Below are positions 32,398 to 41,726 of a stretch of 64,000 nucleotides of DNA, in pieces. How positions within the stretch are numbered: the first letter of the stretch is position 1; every line of letters begins with the position of its first letter. The position numbers were made by a program, and so were the translations under genes. Origin of the DNA: Agreia sp. VKM Ac-1783 (GTDB taxonomy: Bacteria; Actinomycetota; Actinomycetes; Actinomycetales; Microbacteriaceae); contig NZ_FXWI01000002.1 of assembly GCF_900177765.1 (NCBI RefSeq), positions 930,001 through 994,000 of the forward strand, read 5' to 3'. The notes under the pieces are model-generated. The model made no database searches. It saw only the letters and a list, made by a program, of their open reading frames with translations, and was not told where the DNA came from.

Positions 32398-32820
32398 ATG
32401 CACAGCCGTCACGTCAGCCGCGTCATTTCGGCGAGCCCGGAATCCGTCTACGAATTCGCAGCGAACCCCGACAACCTGCCGAAGTGGGCGTCGGGCCTAG
32501 CGCAGTCCGAGGTGACCCGCGAGGGCGACACCCTGTGGGTCGAGTCGCCGATGGGCCGTGTCTCCGTGCGATTTGTTGCGCCCAACGAGTTCGGCATTCT
32601 CGACCACGACGTGACACTTCCGTCGGGCGTGACCGTAACCAACCCTGTTCGAGTGATCGCGCACCCCGACGGCGCCGAGATCGTTTTCACCGTTCGGCAG
32701 CTCGATCTCGACGACGACGAATTCGAACGCGATGCGACCACCGTCGGGGAGGACCTCGATCGCTTGCGTCGGCTCGTCGAAGACGTCCGCGCCTCAACTG
32801 GCGGACCCACCGCCTCCTAG
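32398..32820 (+). CDS. SRPBCC (START-like) family protein
   Basis: A 140-aa helix-grip protein of the polyketide cyclase/dehydrase superfamily, which binds hydrophobic ligands in a deep cavity. It starts with the typical HVSRVISASPESVYEFAANP, continues with NLPKWASG and RVSVRFVAPNEFGILDHDV-like strands, and ends with a long amphipathic helix (FERDATTVGEDLDRLRRLVE). CAGACT ends 6 nt before the ATG, a near-match to the leaderless pattern. The specific ligand or reaction is unknown. Confidence 0.85.
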   Translation: MHSRHVSRVISASPESVYEFAANPDNLPKWASGLAQSEVTREGDTLWVESPMGRVSVRFVAPNEFGILDHDVTLPSGVTVTNPVRVIAHPDGAEIVFTVRQLDLDDDEFERDATTVGEDLDRLRRLVEDVRASTGGPTAS

Positions 32821-32823
32821 GCT
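32818..32823 (+). promoter_or_regulatory. Likely -10 box of the metallophosphatase gene
   Basis: TAGGCT overlaps the SRPBCC stop codon and lies about 30 nt before the TTG start; GGAG at 32845-32848 is 5 nt from that start. Confidence 0.35.
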
Positions 32824-32853
32824 GAGTGGGGTAAACCGTCGAACGGAGCATCC

Positions 32854-33594
32854 TTGCCTGTTATCGCCCACCTCAGCGACCCGCATCTGGACCTGTCTCC
32901 GGAACGATCGCGAAGACTCATCGCCGTCCTCGATCTGGTTCGAGATCTGTCTTTTGTCGACGGACTCCTCGTGACCGGTGACCTCGCTGACCATGGCGCT
33001 GCGGCAGAGTACGCGGAGTTCTTCGCGGCTCTTCCGGTCGGGCTCCCCACGCTCGTGGTGCCAGGCAACCACGATCTCTCGGCACCTTTCTTGGCCGCAC
33101 TCTCCCACGCCGGCCACGAGCAGACACTCAGCGGCACCCTCGATCTCGGCGGCGTGCGAATCGTGGGGATGGATACCCACATCGATAGCCGTGACGATGG
33201 CTTCCTCACTCCGGAGTCGATGGCCTCCGCCCGCGAACGAATAGCCAGCGCCCCGGGGCACGTCGTGCTGGCGATGCACCACCCGCCGGTCCCCGTCGGG
33301 CACGATCTGGCCGACAGCCTGTACCGGCTCACGAATCCAGAAGCGCTCGCGGCGCTCGTTGCGGAGCACGAGCAGATCATCGGCCTCTTCACCGGTCACG
33401 TGCACGCCGGGTTGGCTACGACCTTCTCGGGTGTGCCGCTACTCGGAGCACCCGGGATCGTCTCGACGATGAGACTGGGAAGCAAGATCGATCCGATCGC
33501 CGACACGACAGCCATGCCGGGACTTGCGCTGCACACCATCGACTCGGCTCAGATCCGGACCGTTTTTCATCACCTCAGCCCGTCGGCCTTGTGA
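32854..33594 (+). CDS. Calcineurin-like metallophosphoesterase (CpdA-like)
   Basis: Dinuclear metal phosphoesterase of 246 aa. The five signature blocks are visible: HLSDPHLDL, VTGDLADHG, VPGNHD, MHHPP and TGHVHA. The order and spacing match class III cyclic-nucleotide phosphodiesterases such as CpdA and Rv0805, but the substrate cannot be read from sequence. The start is TTG at 32854, supported by GGAG 5 nt upstream and by the conserved MPVIAHLSDPH beginning. The stop overlaps the start of a 35-codon ORF (GTGA). Confidence 0.92.
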   Translation: MPVIAHLSDPHLDLSPERSRRLIAVLDLVRDLSFVDGLLVTGDLADHGAAAEYAEFFAALPVGLPTLVVPGNHDLSAPFLAALSHAGHEQTLSGTLDLGGVRIVGMDTHIDSRDDGFLTPESMASARERIASAPGHVVLAMHHPPVPVGHDLADSLYRLTNPEALAALVAEHEQIIGLFTGHVHAGLATTFSGVPLLGAPGIVSTMRLGSKIDPIADTTAMPGLALHTIDSAQIRTVFHHLSPSAL

Positions 33595-33698
33595 ACCCCG
33601 CGCTGACGTCCGCCAGAGCCAGGGGCATCCTCGCCATGACGACCTCGGCGATCCTCATCTACCTCGGCGTCGATCTCGCCATCAGTTCTTTTCGCTGA
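33591..33698 (+). CDS. Possible small membrane protein (35 aa)
   Basis: GTG at 33591 overlaps the phosphoesterase stop (GTGA), the same coupling used by confirmed operons here. The product MNPALTSARARGILAM followed by TTSAILIYLGVDLAI has a basic N-terminus and one hydrophobic helix. The last 17 nt overlap the convergent GNAT gene. There is no family match I recognise; it could be a chance ORF. Confidence 0.4.
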   Translation: MNPALTSARARGILAMTTSAILIYLGVDLAISSFR

Positions 33699-34212
33699 GA
33701 ATCCGATACTTGAACCCGACGTGCGACGCCTCGAAACCGAGCCGCTCGTAGAAGCGGTGCGCATCCACCCGCGCAGCGTCTGACGTCAGCTGCACCAGCG
33801 GCACGCCAGCGGTACGAGCGTCCTCGATAGCCCAGCGCATCATGGCTGCGCCGATCCCTCGGTTGCGCTGACTCGACGAGACCCGCACCGCCTCGATCTG
33901 CAGACGCGAGGCCCCGCGCCTGGCGAGGCCAGGAATCACGGTGAGCTGCATGGTCGCGATGACAGTGCCGGCGCCATCCGAATCGCTCGACCCGTCTGAG
34001 TCGACGACTACCAGCAGACGCTGAGCCGGATCGCGGTCAATTGCAGCGAACGCTGCTTCATATGCCTCACGATCGCCGGCATCGGCCGAGTCGCCGCGCG
34101 CCGCACTGATCGGGTCGTCGGCGAGCAGGTCGATGATCGTGGGGAGATCCTCGATCGTGGCGCGTCGCAGCAGTGCGGATCCGGCGGGGAGCTCAAGGTT
34201 CATGTCATTCAT
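33682..34212 (-). CDS. GNAT-family N-acetyltransferase
   Basis: Acetyl-CoA-dependent acyltransferase of 176 aa. Motif A is visible as LQIEAVRVSSSQRNRGIGAAMM (R-x-x-R-G-I-G-A pyrophosphate loop), followed by VPLVQLTSDAARVDAHRFYERLGFEASHVGFKY in shortened form, typical of the family's C-terminus. An acidic Ser/Asp-rich insertion (DSDGSSDSDGAG) lies between strands 2 and 3. TATCGT at 34220-34225 with 7 nt to the ATG at 34212 supports that start over the ATG at 34203. The substrate is unknown. Confidence 0.92.
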   Translation of the reverse strand: MNDMNLELPAGSALLRRATIEDLPTIIDLLADDPISAARGDSADAGDREAYEAAFAAIDRDPAQRLLVVVDSDGSSDSDGAGTVIATMQLTVIPGLARRGASRLQIEAVRVSSSQRNRGIGAAMMRWAIEDARTAGVPLVQLTSDAARVDAHRFYERLGFEASHVGFKYRILSEKN

Positions 34213-34219
34213 CCGCTCC

Positions 34220-34225
34220 ACGATA
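34220..34225 (-). promoter_or_regulatory. Likely leaderless -10 box of the GNAT gene
   Basis: TATCGT on the minus strand, 7 nt from ATG 34212. Confidence 0.4.
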
Positions 34226-34308
34226 CCGACGGAACAACGTGGTCCGAACCCAGGATCGGGCACCACGCCATCGAACTCCTGCGACTACCGACCTACCGAG
34301 CGGACGCA

Positions 34309-34314
34309 TAGACT
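34309..34314 (+). promoter_or_regulatory. Likely -10 box of the FtsX/ABC operon
   Basis: TAGACT about 54 nt before the GTG start of the first permease. This 155-bp gap holds the divergent GNAT promoter as well; nothing else is evident. Confidence 0.35.
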
Positions 34315-34367
34315 CACATCGAGCTCCTGTAACGAGGCGGGCGCAACACAGTGGGAGTTGTTGGTCG

Positions 34368-37300
34368 GTGTCGAGACTTCGTGAGAGCGCTCTCACTCTG
34401 GCGGCGATCGCACTCGTGGCGGCGGTCGTCTGCGCTTTCTCCGTCGCCACCTCCGCATACATCGATCAGCAGGCCACGGCGGGACTTCGTGCCGAGCTCT
34501 CCGCTCAGGCCGGCGAGGATCTCGCACTCCGGGCCTCTCTCGACAGCGTCGAAGACGCCGATCAACAGGATGCGGAAGTCAGGCGAGCGATCGCGAAGAC
34601 GCTCGGTGCCGTCGAGGTGACGTTCGACACCACTCGCACGCTCGAGGCCGGCGCCATTTTCTCGACCGGAGATCAGTCGGGTCCCGCTGAGACGCTCACC
34701 GTTCCTGACCTCGAGACACGCGCTGTCTTCGAGACAGGAGCGGCACCCACCGTGGCCGACCAGGTCGCAGTGCAGGCGAATGCCGCCGCCGCCCTGGGGC
34801 TCAGCGCCGGCGACCAGGTCTCTCTCAATCAGGTTGTCTTCACGGTTTCCGGCACATGGCGCCCGAAAGACCCGCTCGACCCCCGCTGGTACGGCGACGA
34901 GGCCGTCGAAACGGGTGGGTCGGATCGACGAGGTCCTTTCGTCATCACCGAGGATGCGTGGGATCGCTTCGACCTTCAGCCAAAAGCAGTATGGACGGTG
35001 GTTCCGACATCGATCGACGACTTCACCTCGAGTAACAGCAGTTCCGTGGGCTCGGCGTGGGCCACGGTGCAACGAGCCTGGCGCGGTGAGGTATCCGGTT
35101 TCGATTCGCTGCAGATCCAGAGCCAACTCGCCCGTACCCTCGATGACTTCGATCAACGAGTCGAGGGACTACGCGCGATCGAACCGGTCGCCGCGGCACT
35201 CATTGCGGGCAGCGCTCTGGTTGCGCTCTGGCAACTCGTTCAGGTACTGGTCGCCAGCCGTGAACGGGATACCCTCCTGTTCTGGGCCCGTGGTCGATCC
35301 ACGGCGGCGATCGCCTCGCGGGTGGCGGGTGAGGTTGCGAGCGCCACGGTGCTCGGCGCGGCAGTCGGCGTGTCCGCTGTCGTTATCGCACTCTCCGTGG
35401 CGCCAATTGCGGGTCAATCTCTCGTTCTTCGCCCCAGCGCTTTCGTCGTCCCGACGCTCGTGGCGATCGCTGCGAGCCTTATCGCCGCGGCGTCGTCCTA
35501 CCGGTCGACGACCAGCGTCACACAATCGACGCGGGGCGGACGCGGCGACAGTAGGGCACGCCGCGTCGCCGCGCCCGGAGCGGTTCTTCTCGTCGCCATC
35601 GGGGCGGCGCTTTCGGTGTGGCAACTGCGGCGGTACGGATCGCCGCTCACGACCAACGCAGACGGGTCAACCGGCATCGATCCCCTCGTGGTCGTCGCCC
35701 CAGCCCTCGCTCTCATCGCAGTCGTGCTCGCCGCACTCGCTGCCTTTCCCGCCGTAGTCGGGCTGCACTCCGGGCGAATCCGTGGTTCCGGTGTACGTAT
35801 TCACCTCGCCGCTCGCACGCTCGCTCGCCAGACAGCGCGCGTGGCCGCACCTCTCGTCATCGTCGCCCTCGCGGTGGGCTCCGGCACGATGGCAGCGACG
35901 TTCTCGGCCACGTGGTCGCATCTCTATGCCCAGAATGCAGCGCTTCATGTGGGCGCAGACGTGCGTGTCTCGTCGCCGCTGGCGCCCCTGTCGGCAGCGC
36001 AACGCGACGCTGTCGCCGCGACCGACAACGTCGTCGACGTTGTTCCGATCGACGTGCAGACGCTGTCGCTCGGCACCGTCACTGCATCGGTGGTTGCTGC
36101 GACCCCTGAGGCCCTGCGACAGGTCGCACACGACGCGGGCGGAGTCTTCGCTCCCGACGAGGCGGCAGACGACATCCAGATGGATGACCCCGGCCCGATC
36201 CTTCCGGACGGAGCGGATACCCTGACGCTTCGCGTCGAGGCGCTCGGATTCGACGCACCACCAGCCTTGAGCGCATGGATTGCCGATCGGCTCGGGAGCG
36301 TACGCTCCGTGACCTTCGCCAGCCCGACAGTCGAGGCGGATGGCGTTCTGGCGTACACCGTCGCCGTCGCCGCCGGAGAACACGCTGCGCCAGGGTCGCT
36401 CATCTCGATCGATATCTCGTTCGCGGATCAATCGTTCGATGTGATTCGACCCAGTTTTCGACTGGTGAGTCTCGACGCAGACGTCGGAGGCGCAGCCGAG
36501 ACCGTACCGCTGGGCCAGTATTGGAGCCTCGACACCCTGAGCGACTTCGCCCTGCCCCCCGAGGGCAACGCTGGCGGCGATGGTTTTGCGCTGGATGCCG
36601 GACTCCCGTTTCTGCGGATGACATCGGCCAGTGACGGCTCAGCCAGCGAATATCTGCGACCGAGGGTTGTCATTTCCGCGCCACTGGCACGCGCCCTCGA
36701 CCTACGGATCGGAGATCTCATCGCGCTGAGCCTGCGCGATGTCCTCGGCGATGCCAACGCCGTGGTCACGGCGATCGTGCCAGCGATTCCTGGCGCCGAC
36801 AGCGACATGGCCTTGCTGATGGATCTCTCCGCGATCAACCATTTTCACCAACGAACGAGCAACCTCCCCGCCGAATCCACTGATCTGTGGATGACGACCG
36901 TCGACCAGCAGCAGCAGCAGGTGCGCGACTCCGTGCGCGGGGTTGTGCCCGCAAATGCTCAGATCGAGCTTCGCGACAACCCCGAGTCCAGGAAGGTTTT
37001 AGGCGCGGCGTCGATCGCGTTGTGGGCCTCCGCCGCGGCGTGCCTGCTGTTCGCTTTCATCGCCATGGGTTCTGCATCGAGTTCACGAATTCGATGGGGC
37101 CGCAACGATATCGCAGCGCTTCGAGCCCTGGGAATGCGACCCGCTGAGCAGTCGGCCGTCGTGATGCGAGAGATGCTATTCGTGCTCGCGGCATCGCTTG
37201 TCGCGGGTGCGGCCGCCGGCGCGCTCGTCGGCGCACTGACGGTGCCGCAACTCGCCCGCGCCGCCGTAGACCGTGGCTATCTGTCGTCCTCCGCGTCTCT

Positions 37301-37433
37301 TGCGGTGGACTGGACAGGGCTCGGCCTGCTGCTAGGCGCGCTGGTCGTGGGAATCGCAGTTATCCTCGTCGATCTGAGCAGACGGGTCAGATCGCTCGCC
37401 TCGCGGCTTCTGCCGGGTGAGGGGCACGAATGA
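34368..37433 (+). CDS. FtsX-like ABC permease, large (1021 aa)
   Basis: Membrane subunit of a MacB/LolE-type mechanotransmission ABC system. It has an N-terminal helix (TLAAIALVAAVVCAFSV region), a large extracytoplasmic domain to about residue 270, a first FtsX helix bundle (GLRAIEPVAAALIAGSALVALW onward), then a second extracytoplasmic domain and a C-terminal bundle with the FtsX signature ALRALGMRPAEQSAVVMREM. A poly-Gln tract occurs near 36906. The start is GTG 34368. Such proteins export or remodel envelope components, for example lipoproteins, toxins or antimicrobial peptides. It is first of four genes with 4-nt overlaps. Confidence 0.9.
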   Translation: MSRLRESALTLAAIALVAAVVCAFSVATSAYIDQQATAGLRAELSAQAGEDLALRASLDSVEDADQQDAEVRRAIAKTLGAVEVTFDTTRTLEAGAIFSTGDQSGPAETLTVPDLETRAVFETGAAPTVADQVAVQANAAAALGLSAGDQVSLNQVVFTVSGTWRPKDPLDPRWYGDEAVETGGSDRRGPFVITEDAWDRFDLQPKAVWTVVPTSIDDFTSSNSSSVGSAWATVQRAWRGEVSGFDSLQIQSQLARTLDDFDQRVEGLRAIEPVAAALIAGSALVALWQLVQVLVASRERDTLLFWARGRSTAAIASRVAGEVASATVLGAAVGVSAVVIALSVAPIAGQSLVLRPSAFVVPTLVAIAASLIAAASSYRSTTSVTQSTRGGRGDSRARRVAAPGAVLLVAIGAALSVWQLRRYGSPLTTNADGSTGIDPLVVVAPALALIAVVLAALAAFPAVVGLHSGRIRGSGVRIHLAARTLARQTARVAAPLVIVALAVGSGTMAATFSATWSHLYAQNAALHVGADVRVSSPLAPLSAAQRDAVAATDNVVDVVPIDVQTLSLGTVTASVVAATPEALRQVAHDAGGVFAPDEAADDIQMDDPGPILPDGADTLTLRVEALGFDAPPALSAWIADRLGSVRSVTFASPTVEADGVLAYTVAVAAGEHAAPGSLISIDISFADQSFDVIRPSFRLVSLDADVGGAAETVPLGQYWSLDTLSDFALPPEGNAGGDGFALDAGLPFLRMTSASDGSASEYLRPRVVISAPLARALDLRIGDLIALSLRDVLGDANAVVTAIVPAIPGADSDMALLMDLSAINHFHQRTSNLPAESTDLWMTTVDQQQQQVRDSVRGVVPANAQIELRDNPESRKVLGAASIALWASAAACLLFAFIAMGSASSSRIRWGRNDIAALRALGMRPAEQSAVVMREMLFVLAASLVAGAAAGALVGALTVPQLARAAVDRGYLSSSASLAVDWTGLGLLLGALVVGIAVILVDLSRRVRSLASRLLPGEGHE

Positions 37434-40108
37434 ACGACTTCACCTCGTCGGTGCGCCTGCTCGCCGATCACCTGCGGGCAGGGTTTCGGGCATCCCTTCT
37501 CGTAGCCGTTCTTGTCACGGCGACGGTCTTCGTCGCCGCCATCGTGCCGCGCGCTGTCGCCGCGGTGGCCACTGCAGAACTGAGCTTCGAGCTCGGCAAC
37601 GAAAGCCCTCGCCGTCTGGATCTGAGCGGAGAGGGCCGCATCGGCCTGCCCTCGTCGAGTGTGGGGACGAGCGCCCAGGGCATGCTCGGTGAGACCGACA
37701 GCGCGATCGCTCAGGTTCCGTCGACGCTCCCTCATCCCCTCGCCGACGGTCTCGGTGCCGCTGTGTGGGTTGCCAAGAGCTCGACAGGGCAGAGCTCGAG
37801 TAGTGCTGACGAGGGTGTGGATCTCTCGCTACGTCTCGCCATAGACCTAGCATTCGACGAACGACTGCATTACGTGTCGGGCGAAGCACCGCGGCCGTGG
37901 ACCTTCGAAGACGGTACCCCCGCAGTGGAGAATCCGATCGAGATAGCCATCTCGCAGAAGTCGGCGACCGAGATGAAACTCGCGGTCGGCGACGTCGTTC
38001 CGTATTCATCTGCGGCCCTGAGGATCGCGGGGGTCTACGAACCCGACGATCCCGAGAGTGCTTATTGGACTCACGCTTACGACCTCGAACACCCCTTGAT
38101 CATCCGAGAGACCGGCAGGGCTCCGATAATCCAAGCGAGCGTGTACGTCGCGCCCGACTCGATAGCCTCGTTGCGCGAACCGTTCGCAGCGGGCGTTCTC
38201 GTCGCGTGGATCACGGTCGACCCGGACGCGTATTCCTTCGCGGATCGGGAACAGCTGGCGACGCAAATTCGCAAGGCGTCCGCGACGCCGGTTGCGCTTC
38301 CCTATTCCGGCTCCCTCACTCTCAAGACGTTTTTCGCCGATGTGATAGAGAACACCGCGGTGAAGGTCGCTGCAACGGTTGCGCTCGTCGCACTGTCACT
38401 ATCCGGTCTTCTCGGCGTGCTCCTGGCGACATATGCTCTGAGCCTTCAGACCCTCGTTCGCCGCAGGCGCTTCTCGCTGAGTCTCGCGTCGGCTCGAGGT
38501 GCCTCGATGGGTCAGCTTCGCGGCGTGATGGTCATCGAGGCGGCGGCGATCTCGATCCCCGGCTCGATCGCAGCCCTCTCGGCCGCCGCGATGGTATTGC
38601 CTGAGAGGGTCGGAGTCGATGGAGTGCTCGCGCCGGTAGCGCTGGCCCTGAGCCCGATCGTGCTCGCGGCGATTCTGGTCTCGCCCGGCGGCCTTCGCGA
38701 TTCGCGCAACGACATCTCGGTGCGTTCGAGGTCTCGCATCCGGTGGGTTCTCGAGGCAGCGCTCATAGGCGCCGCAATCGTCGCCCTGGTGCTTCTGCAG
38801 CGTCGCGGACTCGTCTCCTCGGGTGACGTCTTCGGCGTCGATCCGCTGCTCGCCGCGACCCCTCTGCTTCTGGCGGCATCTGTCGGCCTTGTGGGGTTGA
38901 GGGTGTTCCCCATTCCCCTGCGTGCAGTGCGTGCCGTTGTTCGCCGGCGGATGGCGCCGGTGGCCGAGGTGGGTTCGGCACGAGCCATCCGTGACCCCGC
39001 AATCGGTGCAATCGCGGCGCTGGCGCTCATCGTCGGCGTGTCCATGGTCATGTTTTCAACGATCATGATCAGCACCGTCGATGTGAGCCAGCAGCGCGCG
39101 GCGACCGAGAGCGTCGGCGCCGACGCCCGCGTCGACGCTCACGATCTGCCCGACACGCTGCTCGACGACATCCGGCACATGCCCGGGGTCGACGCTGCCG
39201 CCGCACTGACGGTGCAGGAGAACGTGACCCTGACAGACGAAGCCGGAACCACCCGACTCGACGTGCTGCTCGTCGACCCGACCGCGCTCGCGGCGGTGCG
39301 CGGCGACCTGCCCGAGCTCGGGTCGGCGAACGAATCGCCGCACCCGGTGCTGGTGTCCCAGTCGTTGGCAGACCTTCTCGTGGGCACGGACATCCGGCTG
39401 GGTGACATCTCGATTCAGCCCACCGGCGTCGTCGCCGACTCCGCTGTCCCGGGGATGCCCGACGTCTGGCTGATCATCGATGACAATACGGCGGCCGAAC
39501 TGGGCGTCAGCGAGCAGGGGCCGCGCAGCGTTCTCATCGGCCTCGACCAGAACTATGGCCCTGCCAGCATCGATGCGATTCGCAATGCGGTGTTGAGGGT
39601 GCAGCCCGACCAGTACGTCGAGTCCGCGGGCATCTACGACGTGCACTCCGAACTTCGCCAGAGAGAGGCCTCCCCCGCGACCTCCGCGATAGAGATCGCT
39701 CTTGTGCTCACTGCGGGGGCCACGTTGATCTTCACGATGCTCATCATCGCGCTGGCAGCCATGGCATCGGCGGCATCTCGAAATCGAGTGGTGGCAGTGA
39801 TGCGAATCATCGGTATGACGCCGCCCCAGGTTCGCGCCCTCGTGGCCTGGGAGTTCGGGCCGGTCGCGATCTCTGCGCTGCTGGTGGGGGCGGGTGTCGG
39901 AATAGTCCTGCCCTATATCGTCACCGCGGTGCTCGACCTTCGCGGGTTCTTCGGCGGCACTACGCTGCCTACTCCGTCGATCGATCCGCTTTGGATCGCT
40001 GGCGCGCTCGGCATCTACGCGGTGACGATCGTGGCGGCTGTTCTTATCGCGGCGGCACTCGGAAAACGATTCGCCCCCGCATCCACCCTCAAGATGGGAG
40101 AGTCATGA
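37430..40108 (+). CDS. FtsX-like ABC permease, second (892 aa)
   Basis: Second large permease of the same operon, 892 aa, similar in layout but not identical to its neighbour: N-terminal helix (RASLLVAVLVTATVFVAAIVP), extracytoplasmic domain, a four-helix bundle with RRRRFSLSLASARGASMGQL, a second extracytoplasmic domain, and a C-terminal bundle with VVAVMRIIGMTPPQVRALVAWE. These RG-type loops contact the ATPase. The ATG overlaps the preceding stop by 4 nt. The pair probably forms a heterodimeric channel or mechanotransmission complex. Confidence 0.9.
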   Translation: MNDFTSSVRLLADHLRAGFRASLLVAVLVTATVFVAAIVPRAVAAVATAELSFELGNESPRRLDLSGEGRIGLPSSSVGTSAQGMLGETDSAIAQVPSTLPHPLADGLGAAVWVAKSSTGQSSSSADEGVDLSLRLAIDLAFDERLHYVSGEAPRPWTFEDGTPAVENPIEIAISQKSATEMKLAVGDVVPYSSAALRIAGVYEPDDPESAYWTHAYDLEHPLIIRETGRAPIIQASVYVAPDSIASLREPFAAGVLVAWITVDPDAYSFADREQLATQIRKASATPVALPYSGSLTLKTFFADVIENTAVKVAATVALVALSLSGLLGVLLATYALSLQTLVRRRRFSLSLASARGASMGQLRGVMVIEAAAISIPGSIAALSAAAMVLPERVGVDGVLAPVALALSPIVLAAILVSPGGLRDSRNDISVRSRSRIRWVLEAALIGAAIVALVLLQRRGLVSSGDVFGVDPLLAATPLLLAASVGLVGLRVFPIPLRAVRAVVRRRMAPVAEVGSARAIRDPAIGAIAALALIVGVSMVMFSTIMISTVDVSQQRAATESVGADARVDAHDLPDTLLDDIRHMPGVDAAAALTVQENVTLTDEAGTTRLDVLLVDPTALAAVRGDLPELGSANESPHPVLVSQSLADLLVGTDIRLGDISIQPTGVVADSAVPGMPDVWLIIDDNTAAELGVSEQGPRSVLIGLDQNYGPASIDAIRNAVLRVQPDQYVESAGIYDVHSELRQREASPATSAIEIALVLTAGATLIFTMLIIALAAMASAASRNRVVAVMRIIGMTPPQVRALVAWEFGPVAISALLVGAGVGIVLPYIVTAVLDLRGFFGGTTLPTPSIDPLWIAGALGIYAVTIVAAVLIAAALGKRFAPASTLKMGES

Positions 40109-41004
40109 CGCGTCAGATCGAATGCGCCGACTTGGTCAAGATCTTCTCGACAGACGAGGTGGAGGTGCAGGCGCTGCAGGGGCTCACGCTCGAGGTCGAC
40201 CAAGGCGAGCTGATCGCCATCGTCGGCGCTTCAGGCTCGGGCAAGTCGACACTGCTCGCCGTTCTCACGGGTCTCGAGGTTCCTACGGCGGGTCGGGCGA
40301 TCGTCGCCGGTCACGACCTTCTCACCATGACCTCGGCGCAGCGAACAAAGTACCGGCGCCACACTGTCGGCTTCGTCTGGCAGCAGACCTCCCGCAACCT
40401 CCTGCCGTATTACACGGCGCGCCAGAACATCGCGATGCCGCTGGTCCTCGCGGGAATGCCCCGCGCACAACGGGCGAACCGCATTGACCAGCTCGTCGAA
40501 CTGCTCGGTATGGGCGAGTTCGCCGGCCGACGGCCTTCGCAGCTCTCGGGTGGCCAACAGCAGCGCGTGTCGATCGCCGTAGCACTCGCCAACGAACCGG
40601 AGGTTCTCTTCGCCGATGAGCCGACGGGCGAACTCGACGACATCAATTCGCAGCTCGTTCTCGACGCTCTGGGCCACGTGAACCGCGAGCTGGGCGTCAC
40701 CATTCTCATCGTGACCCACGACGAGGATGTGTCGGCGAAGGTGCGTAGGACCGTTCAGATCAGAGACGGGCGCCTCTCGACCGAAGTGCACCGCAGAACC
40801 GAGACCAACGAGTTCGGCGAGGAGCAGCACCGATCGCAGGAGTTCGTTGTGCTCGACCGGGTGGGGCGCCTCCAGCTTCCGCAGGAGTATGTGCGCAGCC
40901 TGGGCCTGAGCGGACTCGTTCGCGTGGAACTGGCCGATACCCACGCGCAAGTGCATCCGACCGAGCAGCCGGCCGCGAGCGAGACAGAGGACGACGAGAG
41001 ATGA
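40105..41004 (+). CDS. ABC ATPase with AbrB-like C-terminal tail
   Basis: LolD/MacB-type nucleotide-binding protein of 299 aa. The ABC core (to about residue 225) has Walker A GASGSGKST, Q-loop FVWQQTSRN, signature [12 protein letters not shown], Walker B VLFADEPTGELDD and the H-switch THDED. It ends with a 70-residue extension. Residues 247-285 (VVLDRVGRLQLPQEYVRSLGL and RVELADTHAQVHP) resemble a swapped-hairpin AbrB/SpoVT domain, normally a DNA-binding or dimerisation module. The ATG overlaps the permease stop by 4 nt. Confidence 0.92.
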   Translation: MTRQIECADLVKIFSTDEVEVQALQGLTLEVDQGELIAIVGASGSGKSTLLAVLTGLEVPTAGRAIVAGHDLLTMTSAQRTKYRRHTVGFVWQQTSRNLLPYYTARQNIAMPLVLAGMPRAQRANRIDQLVELLGMGEFAGRRPSQLSGGQQQRVSIAVALANEPEVLFADEPTGELDDINSQLVLDALGHVNRELGVTILIVTHDEDVSAKVRRTVQIRDGRLSTEVHRRTETNEFGEEQHRSQEFVVLDRVGRLQLPQEYVRSLGLSGLVRVELADTHAQVHPTEQPAASETEDDER

Positions 41005-41720
41005 ACGACGACGTGGTGCTGCGCTCCCAGGGCCTGACTCGCACCTATGGCAGTGGCGCAACAGAAGTGCGGGCCCTTGTCGACGCGACTCTCGACGTTC
41101 GCGCCGGCGAACTCGTGGTGCTGCGCGGGCCGTCGGGTTCGGGCAAGACCACGCTGCTCAACCTTCTCGGAGGTCTGGATATCCCGACCTCGGGCACGGT
41201 CTGGCTGGGGTCACGGCAGGTGACCGGCGCGAGCGATCGCGATCTGGTCGATATGAGACGGCGAGAGATCGGCTACATCTTTCAGACCTTCGCGCTGCTC
41301 TCGGCACTCACCGCAGCGGAGAATGTCGAGCTGCCGATGAGACTCGTCGGGGCCGACGCAGACGAACGAGCCGCACGGGTCGACGAGCTGCTCTCGGTCG
41401 TGGGTCTGGCAGAGCACGCGCAGCAAAGGCCGAACGAACTCTCCGGCGGCCAGCAGCAGCGGCTCGGAATCGCACGAGCTCTCTCCAATAACCCCCGACT
41501 GATCATTGCCGATGAGCCGACCGGACAACTCGACAGCCTCAACGCCGAGACGATGATGTCGTTGATCTCGACCCTGGTGCACGAGCGCGATGTCGCCGCG
41601 ATCGTTTCGACTCACGATCCGAGAATGGCGGCTCACGCAGACCGCATCCTCGAGATCCGCGACGGTCGCCTGAGCGCACGACGCGGGCGCCACGCGGGAG
41701 CTCTGCGCGAAGGAATCTAG
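41001..41720 (+). CDS. ABC ATPase, LolD/MacB type
   Basis: Second nucleotide-binding subunit, 239 aa. It has the [11 protein letters not shown] beginning, Walker [11 protein letters not shown]-loop [20 protein letters not shown], signature [15 protein letters not shown], Walker [14 protein letters not shown] and the H-switch STHDPRMA. It has no C-terminal extension, unlike its partner. Overlap of 4 nt with the preceding gene completes a strictly coupled four-gene unit, which implies a complex with two different permeases and two different ATPases. The transported substrate is unknown. Confidence 0.93.
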   Translation: MNDDVVLRSQGLTRTYGSGATEVRALVDATLDVRAGELVVLRGPSGSGKTTLLNLLGGLDIPTSGTVWLGSRQVTGASDRDLVDMRRREIGYIFQTFALLSALTAAENVELPMRLVGADADERAARVDELLSVVGLAEHAQQRPNELSGGQQQRLGIARALSNNPRLIIADEPTGQLDSLNAETMMSLISTLVHERDVAAIVSTHDPRMAAHADRILEIRDGRLSARRGRHAGALREGI

Positions 41721-41726
41721 AATGGA

